Positions 48,243-57,468 of a DNA stretch of 64,000 nucleotides are shown piece by piece. The stretch is from an uncultured Oscillospiraceae bacterium. Lineage in GTDB: Bacteria; Bacillota; Clostridia; Oscillospirales; Oscillospiraceae. The notes under the pieces were generated by a model. That model had not been told where the DNA came from and did no database searches. It worked only from the letters and a program-made list of their open reading frames with translations. Where the stretch lies: the NCBI GenBank assembly GCA_947581795.1, contig CANPVS010000001.1, forward strand, positions 163,953-227,952, written 5' to 3'. A program made the translations under genes and the position numbers. Positions within the stretch are counted from its first letter, which is position 1; each line of letters starts with the position of its first letter.

Positions 48243-49247
48243 TCATTTTCCGAGTGCTTCTTCAATATAAGACGCGTCTATCGCGTTTTCAAAGATCTCA
48301 ATGCCGGGCTCCTCTATCAGATTGCCGCCCTCATAGAGGTACTCCCCGATGGCATGGAGGTTCTCCGCCATTTTTCCGCCGAAGTACGCCTCTTCAAGCT
48401 GTTCCTCCGCCGTAAGCCAAATAGAGCCGGTAGCCTGCTGAGCGGCCTCCTCCTCCGTCAGTTCCATCGCGTCAGCCAGCACGGCCACCGCTTCATCAAA
48501 CTCGTTCAGTTTCAGCTGCTTGGCCTTTTCCATCGCCTCAACGTACTTCACGACCATCTCCGGATATGCCTCAGAAAAATCGTCGCTCACTACCGTAAGG
48601 TCAAACGTCGGATAGCCATCGGCGGCAGCATCTTCCGCCGTATAAATGATCTTGCTGTTTTCCAGCGTGGACAGCACAGGGTCCCAAACGGCCGCCGCGT
48701 CCACATCGCCTCTGGACCAAGCTGCAAAAATCTCGGGCGGGTCCATATCCAGCATTTCAACTTTGGATATATCAACGTCCTGGCTCTCTAACCCGCGCTC
48801 AAGCGTGTAATGCACCGTGGATGTAAAGGGCACGGCGATCTTCTTCCCCTCAAGGTCTTTCAGCGTCTCGATTCCAGAGCCTTCTCTGACAGCGACAGAT
48901 TCCGCCACGCCGATAAGGTCATGGATCCAGATGACCTTGCCCTCCAAACCGGCTGCAATACCACTGACAATGGGATTGCACCCAGAATAAAAGAAGTCAA
49001 CATCCCCTGATATCATCGCGTGAACAGCATCGATACCGTTGTCAAAGTTTATGATCTCAACGTCGATGCCGTCATATGCTTCTTCGATATATCCCTTCGC
49101 TATGGCCAGCGTCTGGTCCATAACGACGGACTGTGTTCCGATGACGATCTTTTCAGGAACAGCTGTTACACTTTTACCCCCCCCCACGGCGGCTACGGTG
49201 GTGACCATGAGCGCCACGGTCAGCAGAACTACGATCGCTTTCTTCAT
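48243..49247 (-). CDS. ABC substrate-binding protein, taurine/sulfonate type, with phase-variable G9 tract
   Basis: 334 aa. The signal peptide KKAIVVLLTVALMVTTVAAV is followed directly by Gly-Gly-Gly encoded in a run of nine G (residues 22-24). Then comes the same fold as its neighbour: GTQSVVMDQTLAIAKGYIEE, DVDFFYSGCNPIVSG, REGSGIETLKDLEG and AWSRGDVDAAAVWDP. No lipobox Cys is present. With eight or ten G the frame meets a stop within a few codons, so the protein is made only at nine. GGGAGGAAA precedes the ATG. It is probably an on/off-switched second receptor for the same permease. Confidence 0.9.
   Translation of the reverse strand: MKKAIVVLLTVALMVTTVAAVGGGKSVTAVPEKIVIGTQSVVMDQTLAIAKGYIEEAYDGIDVEIINFDNGIDAVHAMISGDVDFFYSGCNPIVSGIAAGLEGKVIWIHDLIGVAESVAVREGSGIETLKDLEGKKIAVPFTSTVHYTLERGLESQDVDISKVEMLDMDPPEIFAAWSRGDVDAAAVWDPVLSTLENSKIIYTAEDAAADGYPTFDLTVVSDDFSEAYPEMVVKYVEAMEKAKQLKLNEFDEAVAVLADAMELTEEEAAQQATGSIWLTAEEQLEEAYFGGKMAENLHAIGEYLYEGGNLIEEPGIEIFENAIDASYIEEALGK
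49177..49185 (-). repeat. Homopolymer G9 tract in a binding-protein signal region
   Basis: The coding strand has nine G followed by TAAAAGTGTAA. One extra G gives TAA at once; one fewer gives TAA after three codons. It behaves like an on/off contingency switch at codons 21-24. Confidence 0.85.
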
Positions 49248-49280
49248 TTGTGTTTCCTCCCAATGAATTGATGATTAATA

Positions 49281-50063
49281 TCAGACACGTCCCTTCCAAG
49301 GCACCGCTTTCTTCTCCAGAAGGCGCAGCGCCTGGTCGATGACGATACCTGTAAAGCTCATGACGAATATGCCCGCAAAAACGATATCGTTGCGCAGGTA
49401 GTTACTGGCGTCCAGGACCATCCAGCCGATGCCGGACGTAGCCGCCACCATCTCAGCCGCCACCACCGTGGAGTAGCCTACGCCGATGGCCGTCCGCAGA
49501 CTGGTGATGATGTCCGGCAAGCAGGCTGGCAGAATGATATGTACAAAAACCTTCCTCTTGCTTGCACCTAATGTCTCTGCGCTCTCCAGATACAGCGGCG
49601 AGATGCCCCGCACCCCTGCACAGCAGGTGATGAATATGGGTGGCAGGCAAGCCAGATATAGCAGTGCCACCTTCGACTCATTCCCGATGCCCATCCAGAG
49701 AACCAGCAGCGTATAGTAGGCCAGCGGCGGCAGCGGCCGATAGAACTCGATCATCGGCTCGAACACCGCACGGGCATAGGCAGACCACCCGCAGACAAGA
49801 CCCATGATGATCCCCGTCACAGCCGCAAGGCCAAAGGCCAGGAACAGTCGTCCCATGCTGGCTGACAGATGCTGGAGTAGCGTATGATTTTTGTACCCAC
49901 CTGAACAGACGGCAACGAACGCCTTCCATGTGGCCTGTGGCGTGGGGAAAATCCGCGTGTCGATCCAGTGCAGATTCGTCGCCAGAAACCACAGCGCAAG
50001 GATGACCGCCACTGTCACCACTGTCACGATCTTGTGATTCTTTTCAAATCTTTTTTCCTTCAA
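49281..50063 (-). CDS. ABC transporter permease, nitrate/sulfonate/taurine type
   Basis: 260 aa, about six membrane spans. The binding-protein-dependent transport motif appears as ESAETLGASKRKVFVHIILP, the EAA loop of the SsuC/TauC group, after the conserved FYRPLPPLAYYTLLVLWMG. Start: TTG with AGAGG about 11 bases upstream, inside the end of the preceding glycosyltransferase gene (20-base overlap). An in-frame ATG further up lies well inside that gene and is unlikely. It pairs with the two binding proteins and the ATPase downstream. Confidence 0.9.
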   Translation of the reverse strand: MKEKRFEKNHKIVTVVTVAVILALWFLATNLHWIDTRIFPTPQATWKAFVAVCSGGYKNHTLLQHLSASMGRLFLAFGLAAVTGIIMGLVCGWSAYARAVFEPMIEFYRPLPPLAYYTLLVLWMGIGNESKVALLYLACLPPIFITCCAGVRGISPLYLESAETLGASKRKVFVHIILPACLPDIITSLRTAIGVGYSTVVAAEMVAATSGIGWMVLDASNYLRNDIVFAGIFVMSFTGIVIDQALRLLEKKAVPWKGRV

Positions 50064-51186
50064 TGTCGTTAATTCCTCTTCGTCTATTATTGACCAGTTC
50101 CTCAACGAACGCTTCTTCGTTCTCCGGGATGATAAAGTTCCCATCGTCGTAGGTCTTCTGGAAATCCTCCATATACTGCAGATATTGCTCCGGTGACTGC
50201 AGATTCGGGTTGAGCCTGTCAAAGAGTTTGTACAGCATGAATGTTTTTACCCGACTGTTGAAATACAGCCTGGATGAGAGCGCGGCGCTGGAGGAAATGG
50301 TCATCAGCACCTTGTCGGAGGTATCCAGCTTCATCATGACCGCCTCCCAGGGCGTCCCTGTGCTCACGCTCACCTTGATGCCCTGATCGGAGAAACGATC
50401 CACCGCCCGCCGCGGATGGAGCTTTATCATCAGATTCTCCCGCCCGACCAGATCGGCGATCTTCATGATCAGACTGTAGTCATCTATCCCGCCGTTGACG
50501 ATATTCTCCTCAAAAAAGATATACTTTCTGTCAAACTCCCCTTCCAGCGGCATGGGGTATGTGTTCAAAACAAAATCACGGAACCTCCCGTCCGTGAGGG
50601 TGAACGGCGGGATCTGGAACGTCTTATACCTGGGCTCATACTGGATAAGGCCGGGAAAGAAATAGTAATGCCCACTCATGATCTTCAAGGGGCTCGGGCG
50701 CCCCAGCAGCTGCAGAGCATGGGACCAGACTTTATACGTAAACAAAAACCTCTTTGAACTCGTCCCAAACTCGGAAAGATACGTCCCAAGGCCCTCTTCA
50801 AAACGATACATCGGAACAGCTTTATGCCGATTCAGATACAGCGCGATCATAGTGTTCTGCAGAGATGGATCGTTAAAGAAGACCGCGTCATATTCCTTCG
50901 TCGGGACAAAACTGGAATCCTCAAAGAATCTCCATTCTCTGTCCAGCAGCTGCGTGAAGAGAAGCTTCACCCGCTGCGCGTCGGACGGCAGTGTGTTCCT
51001 CTTCACGATGAAAACGTCCCCATATATGCCGGCATCCCGTATATTTTCATAAACGCCGCCGATGCCGCTGGAACTGTTGATCAAAAGCAAATCCGCATCC
51101 GCATCCGCAAACAGCGTCATCCGCATTTGCGTAGCAACCATCAGCTGAAATAGCTGATTTACGATGAACAAGTATCTCTTGGACAT
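50044..51186 (-). CDS. Sialyltransferase-like glycosyltransferase (GT52/polysialyltransferase-like)
   Basis: 380 aa. The N-terminal Rossmann part is YLFIVNQLFQLMVATQMRM with LLLINSSSG. Mid-protein RFEEGLGTYLSE provides a catalytic-type Glu/Asp cluster (EEGxGTY). Late motifs are LMIKLHPRRA (HP motif for CMP binding) and TISSSAALSSRLYF (SS motif). The D/E-D/E-G, HP and S-S/T order is characteristic of bacterial sialyl- and polysialyltransferases (GT52, GT38, GT80 group). It probably transfers one of the CMP-activated acids made by this operon. AAGGAGG lies 7 bases before the ATG. Confidence 0.78.
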   Translation of the reverse strand: MSKRYLFIVNQLFQLMVATQMRMTLFADADADLLLINSSSGIGGVYENIRDAGIYGDVFIVKRNTLPSDAQRVKLLFTQLLDREWRFFEDSSFVPTKEYDAVFFNDPSLQNTMIALYLNRHKAVPMYRFEEGLGTYLSEFGTSSKRFLFTYKVWSHALQLLGRPSPLKIMSGHYYFFPGLIQYEPRYKTFQIPPFTLTDGRFRDFVLNTYPMPLEGEFDRKYIFFEENIVNGGIDDYSLIMKIADLVGRENLMIKLHPRRAVDRFSDQGIKVSVSTGTPWEAVMMKLDTSDKVLMTISSSAALSSRLYFNSRVKTFMLYKLFDRLNPNLQSPEQYLQYMEDFQKTYDDGNFIIPENEEAFVEELVNNRRRGINDIEGKKI

Positions 51187-51210
51187 TCGGTCGCCTCCTT
51201 GCATCATCCG

Positions 51211-52443
51211 TCAGGCCACCGTTGGCATCCTGCGGGCATCCGCATATTTTTCTCTTCCGTGTGAACGGTAGACCCTCAATGTCATAAAGACAGCCAGGAA
51301 ATATAAATAATTCACAGGGACTGTTACAAAGTAAGCGATACCGACTTGTGTGACCATAAAGACAACTTGATAGGCGAAAACCGTAAACAGTTCTATACTA
51401 TGTTCTCTCATATAGTTCCTATAAGCAATATATATAGTTGAACATTCAAAGAAAAACAGCAACAGAAGCGCACCGAACCCATAATTGACCGCGACCATCG
51501 CATATAAACTTTCCGAGAATTGATACTGCGGTGAACCAAAGATAAACTCAGCAAGAGAATCGTAACGAACAATCATATACTCAAAATGTGCTTGTATACT
51601 GTATTTTTTATGCTCATAAAGATGAATAATCAAATCTTTATGATTTATGATCACAACGGCAACAATCACAAGAATGATCGTCTCTACCAACACCAATCGA
51701 GCACTATTTTTATACTTGACCATAATAAGGAGGAGCATAACTACTGCGCCAGCATATCCAGAAAAGCTATAGGTGATAAAGAACAACACGAAAGCGACGA
51801 TAGCATGCGGCAACCAACGACTGAATAGACCATTTTCAATTAAATTGCATATGAAATAGCACAGAGGAATGATCATAAATATAGAGAACCCATTTGGGTC
51901 ATCCAATCCTCCGCCAAATCTTATAAGGCCTGGTATTGCCAGACCGGTCATCCAGCCAAAAGTAAAATACATAAATATTTCAAAGGCTGAATAGATAATG
52001 TGATAAACATATACTATACGAAACCATCTGATAAACGGTTGGATGGGATCATCACCCATGTACATAACGCCGTATGCGGGCAAAGCAAATATCAGCATCT
52101 TGAAGAAAAGCAGATAATTCCGCTGATACATTGATTTGATCAGCATAATAGCGGCAAACAATACTAAGGCTATCTCTGGCCCGCCAAGTATGACCTTCTT
52201 CTTGAAATAGAGCATAGCCAGAACAAGAAGAACAGCCAGAACAACTACCACGGCATATTTCCCACCGCGCAAAAAGGTAGGTGTATCTCTATATTCTGCG
52301 CTCGCATAATCCGTATTGTATCTAAGTATATATCTATACCAATAATATAGATTGAGAGAGTAAAAAGACAGAAACTCAATGAAATAAAATGCTTGACTGC
52401 TCTTGATTTTAGTCTTGATCTTCATTCTTAAACCACGCTTCAA
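51211..52443 (-). CDS. Polysaccharide polymerase (Wzy-like)
   Basis: 410 aa with about 11-12 membrane spans and a large outside loop with LIRFGGGLDDPNGFSIFM (about residues 170-187), as in O-antigen ligase/polymerase proteins. It is poorly conserved, as Wzy proteins are. The proposed start is TTG 9 bases after GAGGAG; an ATG six codons later is possible. A closer out-of-frame ATG would give only a short peptide. It is AT-richer than flanking genes. It would polymerise the repeat unit exported by the flippase. Confidence 0.82.
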   Translation of the reverse strand: MKRGLRMKIKTKIKSSQAFYFIEFLSFYSLNLYYWYRYILRYNTDYASAEYRDTPTFLRGGKYAVVVVLAVLLVLAMLYFKKKVILGGPEIALVLFAAIMLIKSMYQRNYLLFFKMLIFALPAYGVMYMGDDPIQPFIRWFRIVYVYHIIYSAFEIFMYFTFGWMTGLAIPGLIRFGGGLDDPNGFSIFMIIPLCYFICNLIENGLFSRWLPHAIVAFVLFFITYSFSGYAGAVVMLLLIMVKYKNSARLVLVETIILVIVAVVIINHKDLIIHLYEHKKYSIQAHFEYMIVRYDSLAEFIFGSPQYQFSESLYAMVAVNYGFGALLLLFFFECSTIYIAYRNYMREHSIELFTVFAYQVVFMVTQVGIAYFVTVPVNYLYFLAVFMTLRVYRSHGREKYADARRMPTVA

Positions 52444-52463
52444 ACATATAAACTCCTCTATTA

Positions 52464-53546
52464 TCAGACCAATATATCCTTAAGCTGCGCATCGATCCAA
52501 TGAGACATCCCAGCAAACAGCTTACTTTTCACCCAAATTGGCTCAAGAAACTCTCTTCTTATAATATCAATCAAACTTCCCGCAGTATAAACAGTAGCGG
52601 CAACAACAAAGATATAGCTGACATTTGGTTCACTTATCCACTCACCACATTTGAATATTTCAGTCCATAGATATGGCCAGAAAGCGGGCACAGAATGAAT
52701 AATGTACACTGAAAATGTAGACTTTGCGATCATATTGATCGCTTGGCAATTACGAGGCGGCAGATCCAAGAATCCTTGAAAAATAAACCACGCGCAGAGA
52801 AAATTTGGAATGGTTACGATGCCGCCAAGATACAGTTTGCTTATTTTTCCGGCGGCATCGACAAGAAAACTCCCGTGAAAGTGCGCATTACCCAAAAATG
52901 ACGCCAGAACAAGCAGCGAATAAATCATTAGCCATCCCAAAAAATTGCACACATTTGGATACTTTCTCTTAATTGGATAACGCTTAATGTATCCCACCAT
53001 CAAATATATGATCTGGAACCAGATAGTATCCAGCACATACGAATCCTGTTGATCCGGTAGCGTGCAAATTACTGGCACAAACATTATGAGCAGAATGAGT
53101 AGCTTCTGTAGTTTTCTCTTTTCCCAGCGAAGTATTTTATTCAGAAATGGAGTAAATATAATCAGTGTAATATATGCTGATGCGAACCACAGTCCTCTTC
53201 CCAGAAAAGGTAAGAAACCACGCATAACTTCTTTTAGAGAATTATTTCCTTGGTTCAGCACGAGCATCAATACTGTGAGCGGCGCGCTGTAAATGATGAC
53301 TTGGCCATATATCTTTAGTATCCGCGAAGCCTGAAACTCCGCTCCTACCATATACCAAATACCAATTAGAAGAAATACGTTCACGCCGATCCTTGAACCA
53401 GAGCCCAAAAAAACCACAAAAAAATCATTCGCACAAAGTCGATAATCCTCTAATCCGCTCTGCCCCACAAAATGACCTGCTATGATAAAAAGCATAGTCA
53501 AGATTCTCAGCAATTCAATATTTGAATTCCTCTGTGTCTTTACCAT
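52464..53546 (-). CDS. Acyltransferase 3 family membrane protein
   Basis: 360 aa, about ten membrane spans. N-terminus NSNIELLRILTMLFIIAGHF carries the catalytic-type His of the family, and GSGSRIGVNVFLLIGIWYMV is the second hallmark. Later IAKSTFSVYIIHSVPAFW is typical. These proteins add acetyl or other acyl groups to surface sugars. GGGAG precedes the ATG. It is AT-rich like the polymerase gene beside it, so both were probably acquired as strain-specific cassette genes. Confidence 0.9.
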   Translation of the reverse strand: MVKTQRNSNIELLRILTMLFIIAGHFVGQSGLEDYRLCANDFFVVFLGSGSRIGVNVFLLIGIWYMVGAEFQASRILKIYGQVIIYSAPLTVLMLVLNQGNNSLKEVMRGFLPFLGRGLWFASAYITLIIFTPFLNKILRWEKRKLQKLLILLIMFVPVICTLPDQQDSYVLDTIWFQIIYLMVGYIKRYPIKRKYPNVCNFLGWLMIYSLLVLASFLGNAHFHGSFLVDAAGKISKLYLGGIVTIPNFLCAWFIFQGFLDLPPRNCQAINMIAKSTFSVYIIHSVPAFWPYLWTEIFKCGEWISEPNVSYIFVVAATVYTAGSLIDIIRREFLEPIWVKSKLFAGMSHWIDAQLKDILV

Positions 53547-53599
53547 TATTTCTCCCGGCGCCTAAACGGCTCAGATAATGCTGATTCTCATTCTTACAA

Positions 53600-54652
53600 T
53601 CACTCGCTAAACAATAAACCAAATAGTTTTTTCGCACCAATGGCCCAATCATATTTTTCAAGCACCTCTTTCCTGGATGCCACCGGCTTTTTCAACAGTG
53701 CGTCCAAGTCGATATCATAATTCAGCGGGTCGATATAGTAGGCACAGCTGCCATATATCTCCGGGAGCGACGCCTGGTCGGATATAACAATATTCGCCCC
53801 TTCAGCAAGCGCTTCCAGCGGCGGCAGCCCAAAACCTTCATAGAGCGAAGGGAACAAAAACGCCTTGCAGTCACGCATCAGGGTTCTCACATCTTCATCG
53901 CTGACATATCCCAGAAACTGCACGTTCGGCAGGTCCAAAAGCCCAAGATCCCGCGTGACGCCTTTCAGCTTTCCTCCGCCGGCGATGGCGAAAAACTGAT
54001 CTGGATTTCTTTTTGCCTCCTGCAGCACCCACACGAAGTTCTTATTTGCGCCAAGAGAGGACAGGGCAAACAGGAAGTTTTTGGGGGACAGCATCGGGTA
54101 TCTTTCATAGAGATCGGTCGAATACCCGATCCTGCCTATGTGCTGCCACGAGGGATAAATGACGTGGAACCGCGAAGGGTCAACGGAATAATGCTTCATG
54201 ATCTCATCTTTCGAGAAGAAGGATACCGTAAGGATGGTCATATCCGAGTGGGCGGCAAACCAGTAATTCACCCGGTGCCAGAGGGCGCTGAGTTTGTCGT
54301 GCAGCGAGCGGTAAAACTCAGGATGTACTTTGTAGCAAATATCGTGGACAGCAATGATTCCCTTCCGATAGGTGAGGGGCAGGACGTTGTTCAAAAACAC
54401 TCCCCGAGCTCTTTTTTTCCGCAGATACCAGGGCAGATCGATCTGCTGCCAAGGTATGCCCGTTCTTTTTCCGTACTTCACGACACGGATGTTCCTGTAG
54501 GAAGGAAGCTTCTGCGCGCTCTCTGGTACAAGTATCTCCACGCTGCCGGGAGGCACAAGAAGGTCAAGCTCCAGCATCAGCTCATGCGCATAGCGCTGCG
54601 TCCCTGTTATCCTCTGTGTCACAAACAGCCCGTCTACTACGATCTTCTGCAA
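53600..54652 (-). CDS. Glycosyltransferase family 4
   Basis: 350 aa. GT-B fold: the N-terminal part shows DGLFVTQRITGTQRYAHEL and IIAVHDICYKVHPEFY. The C-terminal donor-binding lobe has NFLFALSSLGANKNFVWVL, FLGYVSDEDVRTLMRDCKAF and the family signature FPSLYEGFGLPPLEALAEG with the Glu-x7-Glu pair. It starts with TTG, GAGGAA upstream, four bases after the previous gene. The first motif resembles mannosyl- and rhamnosyltransferases, but donor and acceptor are unknown. Confidence 0.92.
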   Translation of the reverse strand: MQKIVVDGLFVTQRITGTQRYAHELMLELDLLVPPGSVEILVPESAQKLPSYRNIRVVKYGKRTGIPWQQIDLPWYLRKKRARGVFLNNVLPLTYRKGIIAVHDICYKVHPEFYRSLHDKLSALWHRVNYWFAAHSDMTILTVSFFSKDEIMKHYSVDPSRFHVIYPSWQHIGRIGYSTDLYERYPMLSPKNFLFALSSLGANKNFVWVLQEAKRNPDQFFAIAGGGKLKGVTRDLGLLDLPNVQFLGYVSDEDVRTLMRDCKAFLFPSLYEGFGLPPLEALAEGANIVISDQASLPEIYGSCAYYIDPLNYDIDLDALLKKPVASRKEVLEKYDWAIGAKKLFGLLFSE

Positions 54653-54656
54653 CTTA

Positions 54657-55817
54657 TCATTCCTCGATCATCTCAAAAGCGTTCAGCAGCGCTTTCCCAA
54701 AGGTTTCCTTTGTAAACAGCTGCTCCACTCTCTCTTTCGCCGCGCGGCCATATTTTTCCCGCAATGCCGTGTCCTTCGCCAGGGTCTGTATCGCCTTTGC
54801 AAGGGCCTTACTGTCGCTGTTTGGGCATTCAATGCCCGTTACGCCATCCAGACTCACATAGTTGACGCCGCTGCCCGGGATCGTGAAGGTCACACAAGGT
54901 TTGCCAAAATACATGGCCTCCACCAGCACGATGCCGAATGCCTCATTCTTGGTGATGGACGGGAAACAGAAAATATCGCAGGCTGAATAATAGGCCGACA
55001 ATTCTTCATCGCTTATCTGGCCTAGGAACTCGACCTTATCGTCGCCAGCCGCCTCCTGCTTCAGCGACTCCGTCAGCCGCCCCCGGCCGCCGATGAGTAT
55101 CTTGAAATCGTCGCCCAGCAGCTTGCTCGCCTGGATGAGGTAGGTCATTCCCTTATAGGGGACATGGCGCCCCACATCGAAGCAGATGGTCTTCCCCTTG
55201 TATTTTTCCCGTATGGCCTCCGCCCGGGCCTTCAATTGCGGCGTCATTTGCAGCTTTTTCGGATCGATGCAGCAAGATAAGACTCTGCACTTATCCCGGA
55301 ATTGCTGCAGATAGGGGCTTCCCTCAATATATTTCGGGCTTGTTGGGGCGATAACATCCGCCCGCTTCAGCAGCGCCATCGTCTGCCCGTGAAAGAGTTT
55401 TCCCAGGACCTTCTGCCTTGTGATATCCAAGTTATAATAAACGATGAGTTTGAAATCTCGTTTTTTATGATAAAGCAAAAACTCTGCGAGAAAAGGATTG
55501 GGAAAATGGAATATCACGATGTTCGGTTCGTATTCGTTCATGATCCGGTGCAGTTCTATGGGATATGTGATCGAGAGCGGCTGAGACGCGACCTTTCGCA
55601 AATACCCGCATCTTGTGATCTTTACCCCGTCCACGACGTCGTGGGTCGTTTCCCCGTGATGGCATACAAGATCGCCGTCTTTGGCGTCCTCATTGAAGCA
55701 TATGACCTGGCAGTCCATTCCGTTTTGCCGGATAACATCAATCATGATTTGTGAGGTATGTTCTACCCCGCCTACGCTGGGGTAATAATAGTAGGAAATA
55801 AGCAGTACACGCTTCAA
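54657..55817 (-). CDS. Glycosyltransferase family 4
   Basis: 386 aa. N-terminal RVLLISYYYYPSVGGVEHTS has the glycine loop for the acceptor side. The C-terminal lobe has FDVGRHVPYKGMTYLIQA, FLGQISDEELSAYYSACDIF and FPSITKNEAFGIVLVEAMYF, with the Glu-x7-Glu motif. It is retaining, using a nucleotide-sugar donor; with the GDP-heptose genes next to it a heptosyl or mannosyl transfer is attractive but unproven. TTG start with AGAGGG 8 bases upstream; an upstream ATG lies inside the previous gene. Confidence 0.92.
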   Translation of the reverse strand: MKRVLLISYYYYPSVGGVEHTSQIMIDVIRQNGMDCQVICFNEDAKDGDLVCHHGETTHDVVDGVKITRCGYLRKVASQPLSITYPIELHRIMNEYEPNIVIFHFPNPFLAEFLLYHKKRDFKLIVYYNLDITRQKVLGKLFHGQTMALLKRADVIAPTSPKYIEGSPYLQQFRDKCRVLSCCIDPKKLQMTPQLKARAEAIREKYKGKTICFDVGRHVPYKGMTYLIQASKLLGDDFKILIGGRGRLTESLKQEAAGDDKVEFLGQISDEELSAYYSACDIFCFPSITKNEAFGIVLVEAMYFGKPCVTFTIPGSGVNYVSLDGVTGIECPNSDSKALAKAIQTLAKDTALREKYGRAAKERVEQLFTKETFGKALLNAFEMIEE

Positions 55818-55837
55818 CGGATAGCCCTCTTTTCGTT

Positions 55838-56815
55838 TTATTTCAGGTGAGTCCTCCACCACTCCAGCATATCGCTGATCGTCCGCTCCATGGGTATTTG
55901 TTGCTTCCAGCCGGTATCCCGCCTCAGCTTGGTGATGTCACCGGCAATGACGCTCTCGTCCGTGGGTCGCAGCAGATCCGGGTCCACTATGATCTCGAAC
56001 GTGTGGCCCATCTGCTCCTCGATCATGCGCACGATATCCCGCATCTGGTAGATGTGCTCAGAGGAGATGTTATAGGCCTCTCCCGGTTTTCCCTTCTCTG
56101 CCAGGAGCAACAGCGCCGAAACCAAGTCCCGCTGGTCCATGATGGCCCGACGTGTCTCCAGATTGCCGACCCGTAACTCATACTTTCCCGTGCGCTCCGC
56201 CTCAATGGCTCGCCTGGTAAAGTCCGACGTAACGTCATTCACCTTCCGGGTGCCGGTGGAGTTGAATATACGAGCGCGGATGCAGCGGATATGGTCGTTC
56301 TTGTAGTATTGGAAGGAAATAAGGTCCTGCCCCACCTTACTTACGCCGTAGGGGTGCAGCGGCAGGAGCGGGGTAGTCTCTTTTACGAAGACATCTTTAC
56401 CCTCCCCCGCCAGCAAATTCAGGCTCTCGCCATATTCCGCGCTGGAGCAGGCAACGACCACTATGGGGTCGTACTGCTTGTCCACGATCTGCCGCGCCTT
56501 CTTGACCGCCTCATAGACCGCTACCGTCCCGTTCACATTCGTCTCAATCGTCTCATAAGGCCGGTCCCAGGACACTGTGGGATAACTCTGGGCCGCCAAG
56601 TGGAATATCTGCTCCGGCATATATTCCAGAATGACTTTCTCCACACTCTCGGGATAGCGCACGTCGCATTCGATCATTTTGATCTCCGGCGGCAACTCGC
56701 TTATATCCGTCGTCGGGCGGTAATACGTCCCTATCACATTCTCGCCCTGGCTGTGGAGCAATTCTACCATGTGGGAGCCCACCATACCACCGGCTCCTGT
56801 CACAAGGATATTCAT
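55838..56815 (-). CDS. GDP-mannose 4,6-dehydratase-like SDR
   Basis: 325 aa. NILVTGAGGMVGSHMVELL is the NAD(P) Rossmann motif, and the active site is CSSAEYGES with HPYGVSKVGQDL (Tyr-x3-Lys). It also shows HLAAQSYPTVSWDRPYETI, typical of GMD/DmhA enzymes. Because it stands next to hddA, hddC-gmhB and gmhA, it likely acts on GDP-D-glycero-D-manno-heptose and gives a 4-keto-6-deoxy-heptose, as DmhA does in Yersinia and Campylobacter. A normal GDP-mannose substrate remains possible. ATGA overlap with gmhA. Confidence 0.88.
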   Translation of the reverse strand: MNILVTGAGGMVGSHMVELLHSQGENVIGTYYRPTTDISELPPEIKMIECDVRYPESVEKVILEYMPEQIFHLAAQSYPTVSWDRPYETIETNVNGTVAVYEAVKKARQIVDKQYDPIVVVACSSAEYGESLNLLAGEGKDVFVKETTPLLPLHPYGVSKVGQDLISFQYYKNDHIRCIRARIFNSTGTRKVNDVTSDFTRRAIEAERTGKYELRVGNLETRRAIMDQRDLVSALLLLAEKGKPGEAYNISSEHIYQMRDIVRMIEEQMGHTFEIIVDPDLLRPTDESVIAGDITKLRRDTGWKQQIPMERTISDMLEWWRTHLK

Positions 56816-57468
56816 ACGCTCTCTCCTCCGAAAAACTTATCCTCCAGCATATGGCACCAGCAGTGGTAGATGGGCAGATGCAGTTCCTGGATGAGGTATG
56901 TCTCCTCTGCCGGCGCTTTCACTGTCACATCGGCCATGAGGGAAAGCTTACTTTCCCTGGCTCCCGTCAGGCCCACCACGTGGATGCCCATGGCTCGGGC
57001 CGCCACCACCGCGTTCAGGATGTTCTCGCTGTTGCCCGAGGTGGAGATGCCCAAAAACACATCCCCGGCTCTGCCATAGCCATATAGTTGCTGGGCAAAC
57101 ACGCCCAGACTGTCCACATCGTTGATATATGCTGTCGTCAGTGCCTCATGGGCCACAAGCGGGATCGCCGTCAAGCTCCGCTCCAGGTTTTTCGCAAGCT
57201 TTGTTCCTCTCTCAGGGTCCACCGCCATGAGCTTGTCCACAAAATCCGCCGTCACCGGCCGGGGCTTCTCAAACCGTTTCATCAGTTCGCCGGCGATGTG
57301 CTCCGCGTCCGCCGCACTGCCGCCGTTGCCAGCGATCAGCAGCTTCCCGCCATTGGCATAGGTCTCTTCCATCAGTCCGTATGCCCTGGCAATATCTTCC
57401 TTGCACACTTCAAGCTGCGGATATCTTTCTATCAGCACGTCAAGGTGTGCTTTCATTTTATCGGCCAT
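56812..57468 (-). CDS. gmhA: Sedoheptulose-7-phosphate isomerase
   Basis: 218 aa. SIS-domain protein with LLIAGNGGSAADAEHIAGEL and LGISTSGNSENILNAV, the phosphosugar-binding loops of GmhA. QELHLPIYHCWCHMLED carries the zinc-binding Glu/His residues. It converts sedoheptulose-7-phosphate to D-glycero-D-manno-heptose-7-phosphate, the first step of the GDP-heptose route. Its ATG overlaps the end of the hddC-gmhB fusion by 11 bases. Confidence 0.94.
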   Translation of the reverse strand: MADKMKAHLDVLIERYPQLEVCKEDIARAYGLMEETYANGGKLLIAGNGGSAADAEHIAGELMKRFEKPRPVTADFVDKLMAVDPERGTKLAKNLERSLTAIPLVAHEALTTAYINDVDSLGVFAQQLYGYGRAGDVFLGISTSGNSENILNAVVAARAMGIHVVGLTGARESKLSLMADVTVKAPAEETYLIQELHLPIYHCWCHMLEDKFFGGESV

